Shown: positions 11,273-21,901, numbered from the stretch's first letter. The stretch is DNA of 64,000 bases from Albifimbria verrucaria (GCA_020081605.1 JAHREC010000007.1:496001-560000), one strand, 5' to 3'. Notes: generated by a model not told the origin, from the sequence alone. Translations and numbers: made by a program.

Positions 11273-12671
11273 TTAGCTCAAAAATAACATTACCCTCTTT
11301 TCCAACCCATGTTTTGTGTTTATAAGCCTATCGCTTGTTATTTTAATCAGTTGATCCCAATCTGCATCACTCCGAGAGGGCTTATTTAGATTTGCTAGAA
11401 GATGTAAATCCAACATATCGAATCTTCGAGGGCGATCTATGCCGTAGCTTAAAGGATCCATGTAATCATGGATCAAAATTCGCGACGATTCTGCGTCCAT
11501 AGCCTTAACTATCTCTCGAAGTATACGAACACAATCACTAGGAATGTTAGTGGGTATATAATAGTGAACAGAGTTACCACACCTCTCAGTATTATCCATC
11601 AACACATGGCTCAACAGATAAATATCTGCAGCTTTTCTGGGTTGAGGTAAAAAATAATCGTGTGCTTCCCAAGAAACGCGAGTCTTGATGTCATCCGGAA
11701 GCACTATGTTCTCACGTGCAGCACTGACTACACTAGAGTGATCCTGAATCAGACAATTCAGCTGTGGATAAAGAGATGCCAGGCTGATCGCATGTTGGCC
11801 ATTGCCACCACCAATGTCAACAAGCAACGAGTTAGGTGGTAGGTCGTGTAAGGGAATCATAGATTGAACAGGCTCATCCAGATACCCCTTGTACCGACCT
11901 TCCATGGCATGTGAGAATCTTCGAAAGCGTCCGATATCAATGGAATGATAGTATTCATAAAATGAAAGTTGAGCTTCGTCGACTAAGCTTAGTATACTTT
12001 TTAAAATGGGAGACAATACTGGCTTTGGAATGCCAAACAAAACGCAGGTGCTCGGCTGTCCTGCGAAATACGAAAATCATGTTGCGACATGCTACGGGCC
12101 AGATGAGCCCCAACAAGGAGACCATCATCCACACTAAGAGCCTCGTAAGCTTTTTCTACTTGATAAATCGAAGGCACCTACATGTAATGTATCAGGCTGA
12201 GAAAGTTGCTATCAAGCAAACAAAGTGAACGCTGGTTGTGCTGATATGAACCACTGGTGTTTTCCCAAAAAATTGAGCGATGGATGCATTGTCGCATTGC
12301 CCGTTCTATATAGTGGCTCAGCAAATATGTATTGGAAGGCGTTATCTTTACTTACTGATCAAGGCGCTTGATGCTTCAGTAAGGTCACAGAGCTGTTCCA
12401 GAGTTTTACCCTTCTCACCAGGCGTTATGAGTCGATGGATTCCCAGCTCAAGGACAAGAGACAGAGCCACACTATCGGTATAAGACCACGCAGCCTCTAT
12501 CATCCATTGGCTTGGATCCGTCATCATGGCTTGCAGCTGGGCGTCTGTCTTTATAGCCACTTTAGCTTGTTCCTGCATATTCTTGGTTTGTTCCGGGGAG
12601 GAGTCGTTTGCTTGGCATTCTTGTACCATTTCCATATACTTGGAGGCTTGTTCAGTAAAAGGGCGAAACAT
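11273..12671 (-). CDS. SAM-dependent O-methyltransferase (plant COMT-like fungal type)
   Basis: Family-2 O-methyltransferases move a methyl group from SAM to a hydroxyl of a small aromatic or polyketide substrate. The N-terminal part (12671-12348, MFRPFTEQASKYMEM) contains the helical dimerisation region, with ALSLVLELGIHRLI matching the usual winged-helix start. The C-terminal part (12040-11273) contains the SAM loop LLVDIGGGNGQHAISLA, an LSHVLMDN block and a RILIHDYMDPLSYG block. The catalytic histidine region is HDY. Between them lie one good intron donor (GTAAGTAAAG near 12350, acceptor near 12303) and a stretch of unresolved frame, likely another intron or an under-called base. The stretch 11981-12058 is duplicated at 5060-5137. 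It is divergent from the methyltransferase at 13.56 kb. Confidence 0.75.
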
Positions 12672-13559
12672 GATGATAGTTCATCGTAATTGGGGACGTA
12701 AATGTGTGCCATAGTGAGTTCAATACCAGTATTCACATCGGAGTTGCGTGTGAAGATTCTAAGGAACATGGTTGGAGACTATAGAATCATGATATAGGGA
12801 TAGTTTAGTAAAGGACATTGAATTACCTCCAAGGGAAGGTGGTTTCGACAGTTACGCGTACATGACTGCACAATGACCCGGTGAGGGACCAAATGAGGAG
12901 GTGATCAGATCATGCATAGGAAGACCCAAAATCGCCCCATTACACTTCAATTACTGATTATCCGTCTCTTCCCTAGAACTTGCAGCACCCTCGATAACCA
13001 ACATGTCAATTGAGCTAAGGAGGGGCTAATTTTATTCCTTGCCATGGGGAATCAGTGACGCCACCCAATCCATATGGGGAATAGCCACTTGAGAAACTCA
13101 CGGTGAGGAACAGCTGAACATCGTGCAGGAACTTTAGTAATAAAAACATAGCCCATTACCCCAAGATCAAGAAATCAGGCAGCAATAGAGGGTATGCTGC
13201 AATACTTATCGCACATGATGAGCCAATGTGTCCTGATATTATATCTTATGTCGTATTGCCTGAGGAGCGTATGCGGTATTTAGGCATTGTAAGTTTCATG
13301 AGGCAATTTTATCAAGATGCAGCATGTTATTATCAATAGCAACACATGGGTCATGGGCCACTCTGACGCACTCATCATAAGCATATGAAGACTAATCTTA
13401 ATAATGAGAAGAAGTATATATATCAGATCTACGGCTATATTCGTTAATAACCTCCTACAATATGCTTGGTCATTGAAGATCCTTTTCCTCTCTCTTACGA
13501 GCCAATTTTCTTACGCTGGCAAGCCCCTTGAAGTCGTTCTCTGTCTACTGTGGCCTAAT
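12672..13559. promoter_or_regulatory. Shared upstream region of two divergent methyltransferase genes
   Basis: The O-methyltransferase (minus) and the next methyltransferase (plus) start on opposite sides of this ~890-bp stretch, so it should act as a bidirectional promoter. I found no repeated operator-like element that I can defend. Confidence 0.45.
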
Positions 13560-14517
13560 ATGGCCTCTCGGGCGATATGGTTCAGAGATGAGCTGGTGAC
13601 GATTAGTGAACCCGCTCGTGAGATCTTCGAAAAGCACAGCGGAATTCAACCTGAGCTTGTTCTAAAGCATATCAAACAGGTTGTAAGTTACAAAAGAAAC
13701 ATAAAATTCGAACATGAGCTAATGATATCTAAGAGAGATAAAGCTTACAATATTGTGAGTTTCGGAAGACGAGTCCAGTAGAGCCGCTCGTATTTATATT
13801 TATTTAGTTTCCATACCCATGTATCGGGGCTTTTACTTCCTAGACTTGGGAACAGTCAAGGCGTCTTGTTACCCTGAAGTTCAAGAACGTGTCCGAAAAA
13901 GGAGAAGTTTCTTGATATAGGCTGTTGTTTTGGACAAGAGCTTCGCAGGCTGGTAAATTGTTTTCTTGCCCTTTGCAACTGGAGAAACTAGATGTACTAA
14001 TCTAAGCACAGGCTACGGACGGTGTGCCGACGGCAAATCTTTACGGGTGCGACCTAAGATTAGAATTTATCGATATAGGCTATGATCTATTTCTTGATAA
14101 AGAACGTCTTGCGTCGACGTTCATCGTAGCAGACGTGCTGAAGGACGACACTCAATTGATGGAACTAAAAGGCCAACTTGGCATCATTCACGCGCAGTAC
14201 TTTTTCATCTTTTCGCGTGGGAGAAGCAATTTCAAATTGCCAAACAACTAATCCAACTATTCAAACCAGATTGTGAGTATCTAATATTCGGTGGACATAT
14301 GGGCAAAGAAAAACAAAGTGAAGTTTATCATCCAGATACTGGAAAGTTCTTCGTACATAGCCACGAGAGTTGGAACAGATTATGGAAGGAGGTTGGAGAG
14401 GCTACTGAAACGTCATGGGAGGTAGATATTACAAGACAAGCCGTTGAACCCAGCCTGTTGGTTGTGTGTGGGCCAGATGCATATTTTATGTCATTTGTAG
14501 TTCGGAGAACCAGGTAA
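13560..14517 (+). CDS. SAM methyltransferase of the secondary-metabolite (AusD/Trt5-like) type
   Basis: The ATG at 13560 opens MASRAIWFRDEL, then EPAREIFEKHSGI, the N-terminal motif of this class. The SAM site is FLDIGCCFGQELRRL (about 13910), followed after an intron (donor at about 13954, acceptor about 14011) by PTANLYGCDLRLEFIDIGYD, and a late FGGHMGKEKQSEVYHPDTG block. This motif set is the one I know from methyltransferases of meroterpenoid clusters, where they often make a methyl ester. A first intron probably starts at GTGAGT near 13755 and ends near 13807. Three frame losses lie in homopolymers (T 13831-13834, A 13896-13900, T 14201-14205); one added base in each restores a continuous protein of about the normal length (~280 residues). 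Exact substrate unknown. Confidence 0.75.
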
Positions 14518-14795
14518 TTAGTCGAAGGCTTAGAACTTAGGAGTAAATCTGAGCTTTGACGATTGGGGGTTCTATATCCGAGGTATCGGGTAGGTAAATA
14601 GTCTAGGTTGTTATGAGATAAATAATAGGCCTTACTTGAAACTTGGGACAATAATGTGTTATGAATGGAATGACTGGGTTTTGCTTTGCTGTTTACTTAT
14701 CTTGGAGTCACGACCGATCCGAAGAGCATTCAATCATTATATAAAAGATTCTGGCTTGGTTTTTCTTTAACTGGTCATCAACCCTTCTTCAATCT

Positions 14796-16199
14796 TTAAG
14801 TCTGAACATGTGATCTTGAAATGTATCGTACTACGAGCACTGCAGTTGTGCGAGTAGGCTCAATTATGATACCCAGGTAGAACCGATTTTCCCCATAAGC
14901 TATGGCAGCTTTCACCATAGGAGCCTCGTTCAGCATGCTTTCCAAAGTTTGGGGACTGACCTTTTCACCAGTAACGAGGACAATAACGTCATCATCTCGG
15001 CCCACAGCCGCAAAGTCAGTCTCTAGGTACTCATCGTTGCAATTCAGCTGGTCAATAACCACTTAGCCTTGGGTTTCCTCCAAGGGATGGATTTTCAGGC
15101 GGTAGCGGCGGACATCATCCTTGGATATTAGGTCACCAACACTAAAGTTCATATCTGTACAGAGGCGGAAGAGCCACCAGTTGTAGTTATCTTCAGATAC
15201 AAACACAGAAGACAGAGGACTTGCCTCGGTGCCCCATAAAAGTTCAGCAGCCTGATGCCAGCCGCGTCTAAGTTATCACCTACACCGAGACCCAGAGCAC
15301 CACCACCTGTGCCAGCAAAGTCCAATCCGGCCGAAACTTTGAGGGCCTCCTCGTAGTTAACTACGTCGTCGAGCAGGAATGAATTGAATAGTGGGAATGC
15401 CATCACTAGCGGGATAGAGAGTGGCTTTGCCGACAGTCGTAGAGAGTCCAGGGACAAACAGTCCAAGGCCATGAAAGAGCGGCAGAATTGACACATTGAG
15501 GCATTTGTGCTTCGTCCCCGGTGTCAAATTTGGCCATACTAACAGAGAATTTCAACATCATATGACCAATTTGGGTTGGTTTCGGCAGGCCAGTTGTGCC
15601 CGAAGAATGGAATAATACTATAATATAGTCTAATCTGGTTGGAGCTTCAAATTTGCCTGCGGTGCGGGATCCATACCTCGCTCAAGATATGTAGAATAAC
15701 TTCGCCTAATAGCGGTGGTTATACCAGCTGCGTTGAGAGCAACAAGAGTAGGCCTAGCAGGGACGCTCAAGCGCTCTGAGACAATGAAAGAAGTAGTGCC
15801 TGTGCTTTCGTGCATGATGGCATCGGGAGGAAGTAAAACGGAGAGAACAACGGCCTAACAGTTTGTGTTAGTAGCAAGTTGCATAAGACTACCGAAGAAA
15901 ATCACAACTTACAGGAATTCTAAGGTCCTGGAGAGCAAATTGATGCACGACGAAGCCAAAGTGACCTTCTAGGAAAAGAGCGACGAAGGCTTTGGTAGCA
16001 GACTTGGCCGAGAGAAGTTCACTCTGGAATCATTTAGAGCAGTTATCTGCCACAATTTTGAAATCGGCATGTGTGATTGTATCCAAGTCGCCAGGCTGGT
16101 AAGGCCCACGCGAACCACGTGGCCGAGGGACCCTCCCTTCGCCTCAATCCTAATCAGGCTTCCAGTGAACGAATGTCTACCCAAGTCCTTGGCATGGAA
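14796..16199 (-). CDS. NRPS-like adenylation-domain protein, truncated or decayed
   Basis: ANL-superfamily adenylation domain of the fungal NRPS-like kind, which activates a carboxylic acid as the adenylate. Visible in order on the minus strand: LDTITHADFKIV near the N-terminus; AKSATKAFVALFLEGH; an intron (GTAAGTTG..TTAG) near 15850-15910; core motif HSSGTTGLPKP (about 15600); PLFHGLGLF; a YGATE-like motif (about 15230); and VGRDDDVIVLVTGEKVSPQT (about 15000). It ends about 10 residues after LGIIIEP, so no carrier or reductase/thioesterase domain follows. Several breaks fit homopolymer loss, but TGA after NCSK (about 16033), the stop after ARRRS (about 15355) and the stop after ETQG (about 15063) do not obviously. 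The start lies almost against the UbiA stop, leaving no promoter, which favours a remnant. The first ~30 residues are missing or unrecognised. Confidence 0.6.
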
Positions 16200-16213
16200 T
16201 GGAACAGACTTCT

Positions 16214-17194
16214 CTAGGCTATGTTTACGGAGTTTGAATTATTTAGGTATTCAATTGAATATCCCAAGAGGAGGTTGGCAATAGCCAAAGCATAAAGCCA
16301 CTCTGAACGATGATTCCAGGTATGGAACAATTGGTATCTGATAGCTCCAACCGTCCAGAGTAGTGTCATGCAGAGCCCCGCGACGGAGAATACGAAAAAG
16401 TAAGGCCCGTTATCGACTGCCACACCAACAGCGGCTAATAGCCCTGTAACAGCGACGGCAATTGAGATGAGGAGAACCTCAATGTAGTTGCGGAAGAGAA
16501 CAGCCATGCCTTTGACACCGGACTTGAGGTCATCCGAAGTGTCCTGTCGGGCATAGATGACGTCGTAGAAGATGACGAGCAAGGTGATGGCAACAGTGGT
16601 GAAGAGAGTTGGGATGGTATAAGGGGGCTCGAGAGCGGGCAGACCGGTCCCATAGGCCGCCAAGATGAAATTGGTTGCCAATGTGAGGCCTAGTATGACC
16701 TGGGCAAAATGTGTGAACCTTTTACCAAAGGGATACACGATTGTTAAAGCCACAGCCACAAGCCCAAGCCGCTGGCAGGGCGCCGGGAGCGGTGATAAGA
16801 AAAGAAAGGCGAATGCTGTCATCATGAGAGTGAAAATGTAAGCACTGGTGGTGGAGATGGCGCCACGAGCGATGGGCCGCGTCCTGCAACGGGCTGTCTT
16901 ACGATCAAAGTCCTGATCGATATTGTCGTTCCAAGCACAGCCGGCACCGCGGCCAAAGAATGTCCACCCGGCATATACCAGAGCCTGAAAAACCATCACT
17001 TGGGCAGACGGTTTGAAAGGACTTGAAGAGGCGCCATAGAGTAAGCCAACTAGATGTGGGAAGTAGCCCAGAAAATTTCCATGTGGTAGCTCGAGACGCA
17101 TCAACTCGCAGTAGGGGACCAGCTTACGCGGAATGCCAGACAAGATACCATTGAGATACTTGGGATTCTGATAAGCATCATCACAGGTCACCAT
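16214..17194 (-). CDS. UbiA-type aromatic prenyltransferase
   Basis: Membrane prenyltransferase that joins an isoprenyl diphosphate to an acceptor, as in the farnesylation step of fungal meroterpenoids or 4-hydroxybenzoate prenylation. The uninterrupted reading frame is 326 residues from the ATG at 17194, a normal length. The first Mg/diphosphate motif NDNIDQDFD (around residue 110) and the second, DVIYARQDTSDD (around residue 215), are both intact. Eight or nine hydrophobic helices are visible, including the last one, LYALAIANLLLGYSIEYL. The first long ORF start at 17221 is a GTG, so I chose the ATG. Together with the neighbouring AusD/Trt5-like methyltransferase it points to meroterpenoid chemistry rather than ubiquinone synthesis, because the mitochondrial COQ2 type would carry a presequence that is absent here. 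Confidence 0.85.
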   Translation of the reverse strand: MVTCDDAYQNPKYLNGILSGIPRKLVPYCELMRLELPHGNFLGYFPHLVGLLYGASSSPFKPSAQVMVFQALVYAGWTFFGRGAGCAWNDNIDQDFDRKTARCRTRPIARGAISTTSAYIFTLMMTAFAFLFLSPLPAPCQRLGLVAVALTIVYPFGKRFTHFAQVILGLTLATNFILAAYGTGLPALEPPYTIPTLFTTVAITLLVIFYDVIYARQDTSDDLKSGVKGMAVLFRNYIEVLLISIAVAVTGLLAAVGVAVDNGPYFFVFSVAGLCMTLLWTVGAIRYQLFHTWNHRSEWLYALAIANLLLGYSIEYLNNSNSVNIA

Positions 17195-18519
17195 GACTTT
17201 GGGAGCGCTTGGTCGGTTCACAATGGTTGGGAAGATAGATGAAGAAGTGATCAGAGAAAAGTCTCTGGCAAAGATTAAACTTGAGTTTTTGACCTAATTA
17301 TATATCATTTTATTTCTATATGGTAAGAAAAAAGCCACACTGGGGTTTCGCATCGATATATGGAACGCTTCTCAAGATGACTTTGACCAAAGCAATCCCC
17401 AAGGGGATTTTGTCGAATCCACATGGCCAAGTGGCCAACAGTGTAACTCAGGGTGCTTCGCGCTCGGGTTTATTGAGCCAAGGCTCTGAGGCTCGTTGGC
17501 CCCCTCCCAAGGTAAGCATTGCATGTTGGTAATCCTAATTCCCTCCTTGTCATTTGATCAAGCATACCTTCACGAATCATGTTCATGGATTAGGAGTTTT
17601 GGGGTCCTAGGCTGCCTTCCGCCCGGTTACCAGTCGTACTTGCAGCCTTGGCCGTGGTGTACAAAGCACACGCTTGGAACCTTGCCGATGCAAGTGCAAG
17701 CCCTCGCGTTCCGAGAGACTGGGTTTGAACCCGAAGATAAGTCATCCACGTGTGCGCGTAGCACCGAGGCGTTAAATCCGCGCGCACATAGCCATTATTA
17801 GTGTGGGGCCACATCCATGATTCATCCAGTAGGCAGAAGAGAGTAAGCTCACGCGCCGAACATGTTCGGTTTCTTGGCATAGAAAAGCGAGCGGTTGGTG
17901 TAGCTCCGGGGTGAAAGGATCCCGAAACGATTAATCCTGTTGAATGAATCGTACTTCTAAGAATATATGGATATAGTCCATCATGACGGATGATAAAGCC
18001 TTATTATTAAATATCCTTCTCTGATAAGAGACGCTATATAAGCCGTACCTAATTGAATTATAAGTAAACTAGGTACAGACCTGTTAGCTGTGAGAAAACC
18101 AGCCCTGGTTTATGCAAATACTGATCTTTGTTGATACAACTCGGCTAGCTACGTTCATGCATAAGACAGTGAGGCTGGCACCTCGCAGTCATCAACGACT
18201 ACGTGGCTCCTATGATCATCATTCATCTATGTCCCACACCACCTAGTCATCATCAGTCTGCCATAACTTTGGTGGATCTCCACTGTACAACCCAGTTGCT
18301 GACTAGATTCTCACCAGTCTCTGGTGACAAGAGGACTTCGTCGTTGTCTCATGTATTCATGGCTCTCGTGTCAAGGGATTTATCGAGCACAGTAGCCGAC
18401 GTGCACCCTCCCCGAAGCCGGTCTACCAGGAGCCGGCGCGGGCACGGGACAACAAGTAAATTACACAGGCCTCTCTCGGAAGACCTAAATATTCCTTGTC
18501 TTTCTCATATGCAACGAGG
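17195..18519. other. Gene-free stretch
   Basis: About 1.3 kb upstream of the UbiA gene with no supportable gene. Reading frames at 17320-17880 and 18203-18577 lack recognisable motifs. The right end may contain decayed synthase sequence upstream of the thioesterase tail, but I could not recognise any polyketide synthase motif. Confidence 0.45.
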
Positions 18520-18796
18520 TAATCGACACGCACAGCCCTATTGGCGCTTGCTGCGCATTTTTAAAATGATGCTTTAACCCAGGCAATAGAAACCCAGAAG
18601 TGGGAGGAATTAATTGGGCAGCCTATGATGACTTTGGATATACCTGGAAATCACTTCCAGTGTTTTGAGCCTAATTATGTGAGTTACCGATGGGCTTTCC
18701 ACCTGGGAGCAACGACCTATACTAACCGAATATTAGGCCCAGGAAAAATCGCAGAAGCTATCGGAGGCAATTGGCCTACTTACTTGGACAAGGTAA
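18520..18796 (+). pseudogene. C-terminal tail of a thioesterase domain
   Basis: The frame reads DALTQAIETQKWEEL, then a GQPMMTLDIPGNHFQCFEP stretch. The GNHFxxFEP block is the C-terminal catalytic-histidine region of thioesterase domains that end polyketide synthases and NRPS-like enzymes. A good intron follows (GTGAGT at 18679, branch site TACTAAC, acceptor at 18736). The last exon, AQEKSQKLSEAIGLL then TWTR, ends at TAA 18794-18796. Upstream, PIGACCAF-like sequence and an in-frame TAA near 18563 suggest loss of the rest. No ketosynthase, acyltransferase or carrier motif is visible before it. I read it as the remains of a deleted megasynthase. Confidence 0.5.
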
Positions 18797-20200
18797 TGGA
18801 TGTCTCATTACGCTATGGTTTACTATCATAGCTTTTGACATAATTTTGTATTCTCTCAAAATTTGTCTACACCACAGTTCTCAATTCTTTCTCCGTAGTA
18901 TCGTCAAAAACTTATATTCGAATGATGGGCGCCTTTTTCTACATAGATGTCTGTAAACTACAGCTACCGTTCCGGAATCTATAAGGGGAAAGGGGGAGGG
19001 TTCGGTTATGACAAGAGTTGACTCTCAGCACAGCTTAGGTTTCACTATATAAGTAATCCTTACATAACCGCTTTTCTATATGATAGCTCGAAAGCAACGG
19101 GCATGTTTAGGAATGCTTCTGAATAAGGTTAAATAAATCGAAGGTTCTGCTTGCATGGCATTGCATGATAGATTTCGAAATCTCTGTCCCTGGAAACGGA
19201 ACGTTAAGTAAGCAAAAACCTAGAAATAGAAATCGAGGTTTAGACAAGCGGTAAAGCTCTCGTTTTGCCTAAATCCCTCTTTCGTTGAATGCTATGGAGC
19301 TGGCATGGTCCAGGGTAGCCAGAGCGGCATTGTGTATTACGAATTCAATCGCTGGGCATCAACACGTAGCAACAGTCAGTGATAAGCTATAAGGTGCGGA
19401 TCCATGGGCACCGTGTGGGATTCATGCCTGAGGCTCCATAATCGTTTTAATTGTAATGTATAGTAGATGGTGGAAGATAAGTTGCATAGCCTATGCTGGT
19501 TGGGTAAGTGGTGATCATCGGTCATTTTGCTGTACCGCTAAAGCCGAGAAGCGGAGGGCATTTGCAAGCTATATGCCACGTCGTAATCTAAATCCCACCC
19601 CTCTCAACTGATCTGGGCTTCTTTGCCATGACCTGTTTGCAGAACATATACTGAGATGAGCCCCGAGCGAAGCATGAGGATTCTTCGAATGCATAGCTTT
19701 CGATTAGGAAACTCGATTGAACCCTGAGATGGAAAGAGACTCAATGGCCACGCTAAGGTGCTTCGTAGATGATTGAACGTCTTCAACTGCACAATTCTAT
19801 GTTTATTGATGTAGTTATTCTCTTCGTGGTATTATGTTTGTACCCGAACAAACCCCCAAGACTTTTCTCGTAACACCACATCGTGCTCAGATGTGTTGGA
19901 GTTTACCGGAATACCAACCGCGCTAGTTACACGGTCTCGGCTAGTTTCGGATAGAACAGTCATAAACAGACCATCTTTATGTTACCAAGAGCAGTTGGAT
20001 GAGCCTTTGAAGAAGTTGAGCAGCCATTACGTAAAGTGATGATTTCTACCATGATCAAGCTAGATTGAAAGCTGCATACGAACCAATCGCTTATCTGCCT
20101 GATACTTTGTTATGGGTGAGTGGAGCAAACCAAAAGATAGTGATACTCAATGGGGTAGCATCGAGCGCAAGATGTGCAAACAGTGAGGTGTTTTCTACCC
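18797..20200. other. Gene-free stretch
   Basis: About 1.4 kb with no supportable reading frame, RNA gene or repeat. It should include distal promoter of the thiamine gene. Confidence 0.5.
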
Positions 20201-20203
20201 GGA

Positions 20204-20209
20204 TATAAA
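20204..20209 (+). promoter_or_regulatory. TATA box of the thiamine gene
   Basis: TATAAA in GGATATAAACCCC, about 150 bases before the upstream ORF and 190 before the riboswitch. It is followed by a pyrimidine-rich leader (CTCACC..TTTATTTCACTC). The position suits a transcription start near 20235-20260. Confidence 0.5.
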
Positions 20210-20351
20210 CCCCACAAGCCCCTCACCTTAACCTCGTTTTTATTTCACTCACCATTCTACATCGTCATCTTTGTCAGATAATCGTTACTTTTATTCAAGT
20301 TTCTCCAAACTCATCGTACAACATACGGTACGACCTAGCATCGAAGATATC

Positions 20352-20399
20352 ATGGCTTCTCTCGCGGATGTTTCATTCAATGAATGGATACCAAGGTAA
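20352..20399 (+). CDS. Upstream ORF of 15 residues in the thiamine-gene leader
   Basis: ATG at 20352 gives MASLADVSFNEWIPR and stops at TAA 20397-20399. The splice donor of the leader intron, AG|GTAAAA, overlaps the last codons: the T of GT is the first base of the TAA stop. Unspliced RNA therefore ends the uORF here, whereas spliced RNA reads through into the next exon and would overlap the main start out of frame. In Neurospora NMT1, uORFs in TPP-controlled splice forms block translation; a similar use here is inference. Confidence 0.55.
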   Translation: MASLADVSFNEWIPR

Positions 20400-20622
20400 A
20401 ATCGAGGAACAAGAATGCATCCGGGTGTTCAATCTGTGTCACTGCTGTATCATGATCTCTTTCTTCCTGTTATTCTTCGAATACAGAAAGGAGTGAGCTT
20501 GTTATGGCAGTGTGCGATTGTTCTGAGAAATACCGGCCGAACTTGATCTGGATAATACCAGCGAAAGGACATGCTTCTTCGACTCTGACTCCCATTCTTT
20601 TGATAGTTACTAACCCCAGCAG
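20396..20622 (+). other. 5'-UTR intron carrying the riboswitch
   Basis: Donor AG|GTAAAA at 20396, branch site TTACTAACC at about 20608-20616, acceptor CAG at 20617-20619 or AG at 20621-20622, 20 bases before the NMT1 start codon. A second possible donor, GTGAGC at about 20492, lies within the aptamer's long P3 arm, so ligand-dependent choice between two donors is possible, as described for Neurospora NMT1. Confidence 0.65.
20411..20582 (+). promoter_or_regulatory. TPP riboswitch (THI element)
   Basis: The conserved core is unmistakable: CTGAGAAATACC at 20523-20534, then GATCTGGATAATACCAGCG (20545-20563) and AAAGGA. The closing stem P1 forms between AAGAATGCATCC (20411-20422) and GGACATGCTTCTT (20568-20580) with a bulge. 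CAATC/GATTG form part of P2, and CACTGC/GCAGTG start a long, fungus-type P3 arm of about 80 bases. Thiamine pyrophosphate binding in fungi changes splicing of the host intron and lowers expression of thiamine genes. Its place just before NMT1 agrees exactly. Confidence 0.93.
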
Positions 20623-20642
20623 CAAAACCCCCGTGATCCATC

Positions 20643-21901
20643 ATGTCGACCGATAAGATCACCTTCCTTACGAACTGGTATTTATACATTCATGTTGTGA
20701 ATATAGATGTAGTATTGACCTTGTTCAGGCACGCGACGGCCTACCATGCACCACTCTACCTGGCCCAAGCCAAGGGCTACTTTCGAGACGAAGGCATCAA
20801 GGTTGCTCTGCTCGAGCCTAATGATCCCAGCGTATGTAAATGAAGTTAATAGCTGATATTTTACTGATACTTGGTAGGACGTCACTGAGATCATCGGAAC
20901 TGGCAAGGTGGACCTTGGGTTCAAGGCCATGATCCATACCCTTGCTGTATGCTTCCTCGCTCCTCAAATCAAGTTTTGTGCATATATTAACCCTGAAGTA
21001 GGCCAAAGCCCGTGGATTCCCTGTTGTATCTCTGGGCAGTCTACTGGATGAACCCTTCACTGGCGTCGTTTATCTTAAAGAATCTGGCATCACTCCTGAT
21101 TTCCGTACTCTTAAGGGTAAACGTATCGGCTACGTTGGTGAATTTGGCAAAATCCAGATTGATGAGCTCACCTCTCATTATGGCCTCCAGCCTTCTGACT
21201 ACACAGCGGTCAGATGCGGCATGAATGTGTCCAAGGCCATCATCCAAGGCAGCATTGATGCAGGCATTGGCCTTGAGAACGTCCAAATGGTGGAGCTAGA
21301 AGAGTGGCTTGTTGCCCAGGGCCGTCCCAAGTCCGACGTCCAGATGCTTCGCATCGACGAATTGGCCGAGCTGGGCTGTTGCTGCTTCTGCACCATTCTT
21401 TACATTGGAAACGAGACCTTTGTCAAGGAAAACCCTGAAAAGGTCAAAGCATTCCTCCGCGCCGTCAAAAAGGCCACAGACTTTGTTTTGGCGAATCCGA
21501 ACCAGGCCTGGGAGGAATATATTGATTTCAAGCCTGTGCTTGCAACTCCATTGAATCGCAAGATTTTTGAGCGAAGCTATGCCTACTTTTCAAAGGACTT
21601 GAAGAATGTCCAGCGTGACTGGACTAAAGTTACTAAGTATGGTCAGAGGCTCAAGGTGTTGAGTGACGATTTTGTGCCCAACTACACGAACGAGTTTCTT
21701 GAATGGGACCTCGATGAAGAATCAGGCGACCCCTTGGCTGACCAAAAGCGTATGGCTGAAATTCAACGCCAGGTTTCAGCCTGTGGGGGTTTTGTCGTCT
21801 CAATGTCACTGAGACTGCCGCTTAAATTTGGGGTGAAGGGATGCAAACAACATTTGTCGCGATGCTTAAACTTTGGACATGTCCACTTCTACACTACATA
21901 A
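20643..21901 (+). CDS. NMT1: 4-amino-5-hydroxymethyl-2-methylpyrimidine phosphate synthase (NMT1/THI5)
   Basis: This enzyme makes the HMP-P pyrimidine half of thiamine from PLP and an active-site histidine of the enzyme itself in a single-turnover, iron-dependent reaction. The ATG at 20643 starts [12 protein letters not shown]; introns at 20678-20728, 20832-20877 and 20947-21001 join to give [14 protein letters not shown], which includes the substrate histidine. The later CCCFC iron motif is present ([16 protein letters not shown], about 21375). [12 protein letters not shown] and [14 protein letters not shown] are also typical. The long last exon runs to TAA at 21899-21901; the final ~35 residues after VSACGGF look unlike the family and may result from one lost base. 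A TPP riboswitch precedes it. Ends tail to tail with the next gene. Confidence 0.93.

Noticed and set aside
17700..17800. tRNA-like T-arm (GGGTTCAAACCC on the minus strand)
   Set aside because: No matching acceptor stem, D-arm or anticodon arm could be found at the right distance.
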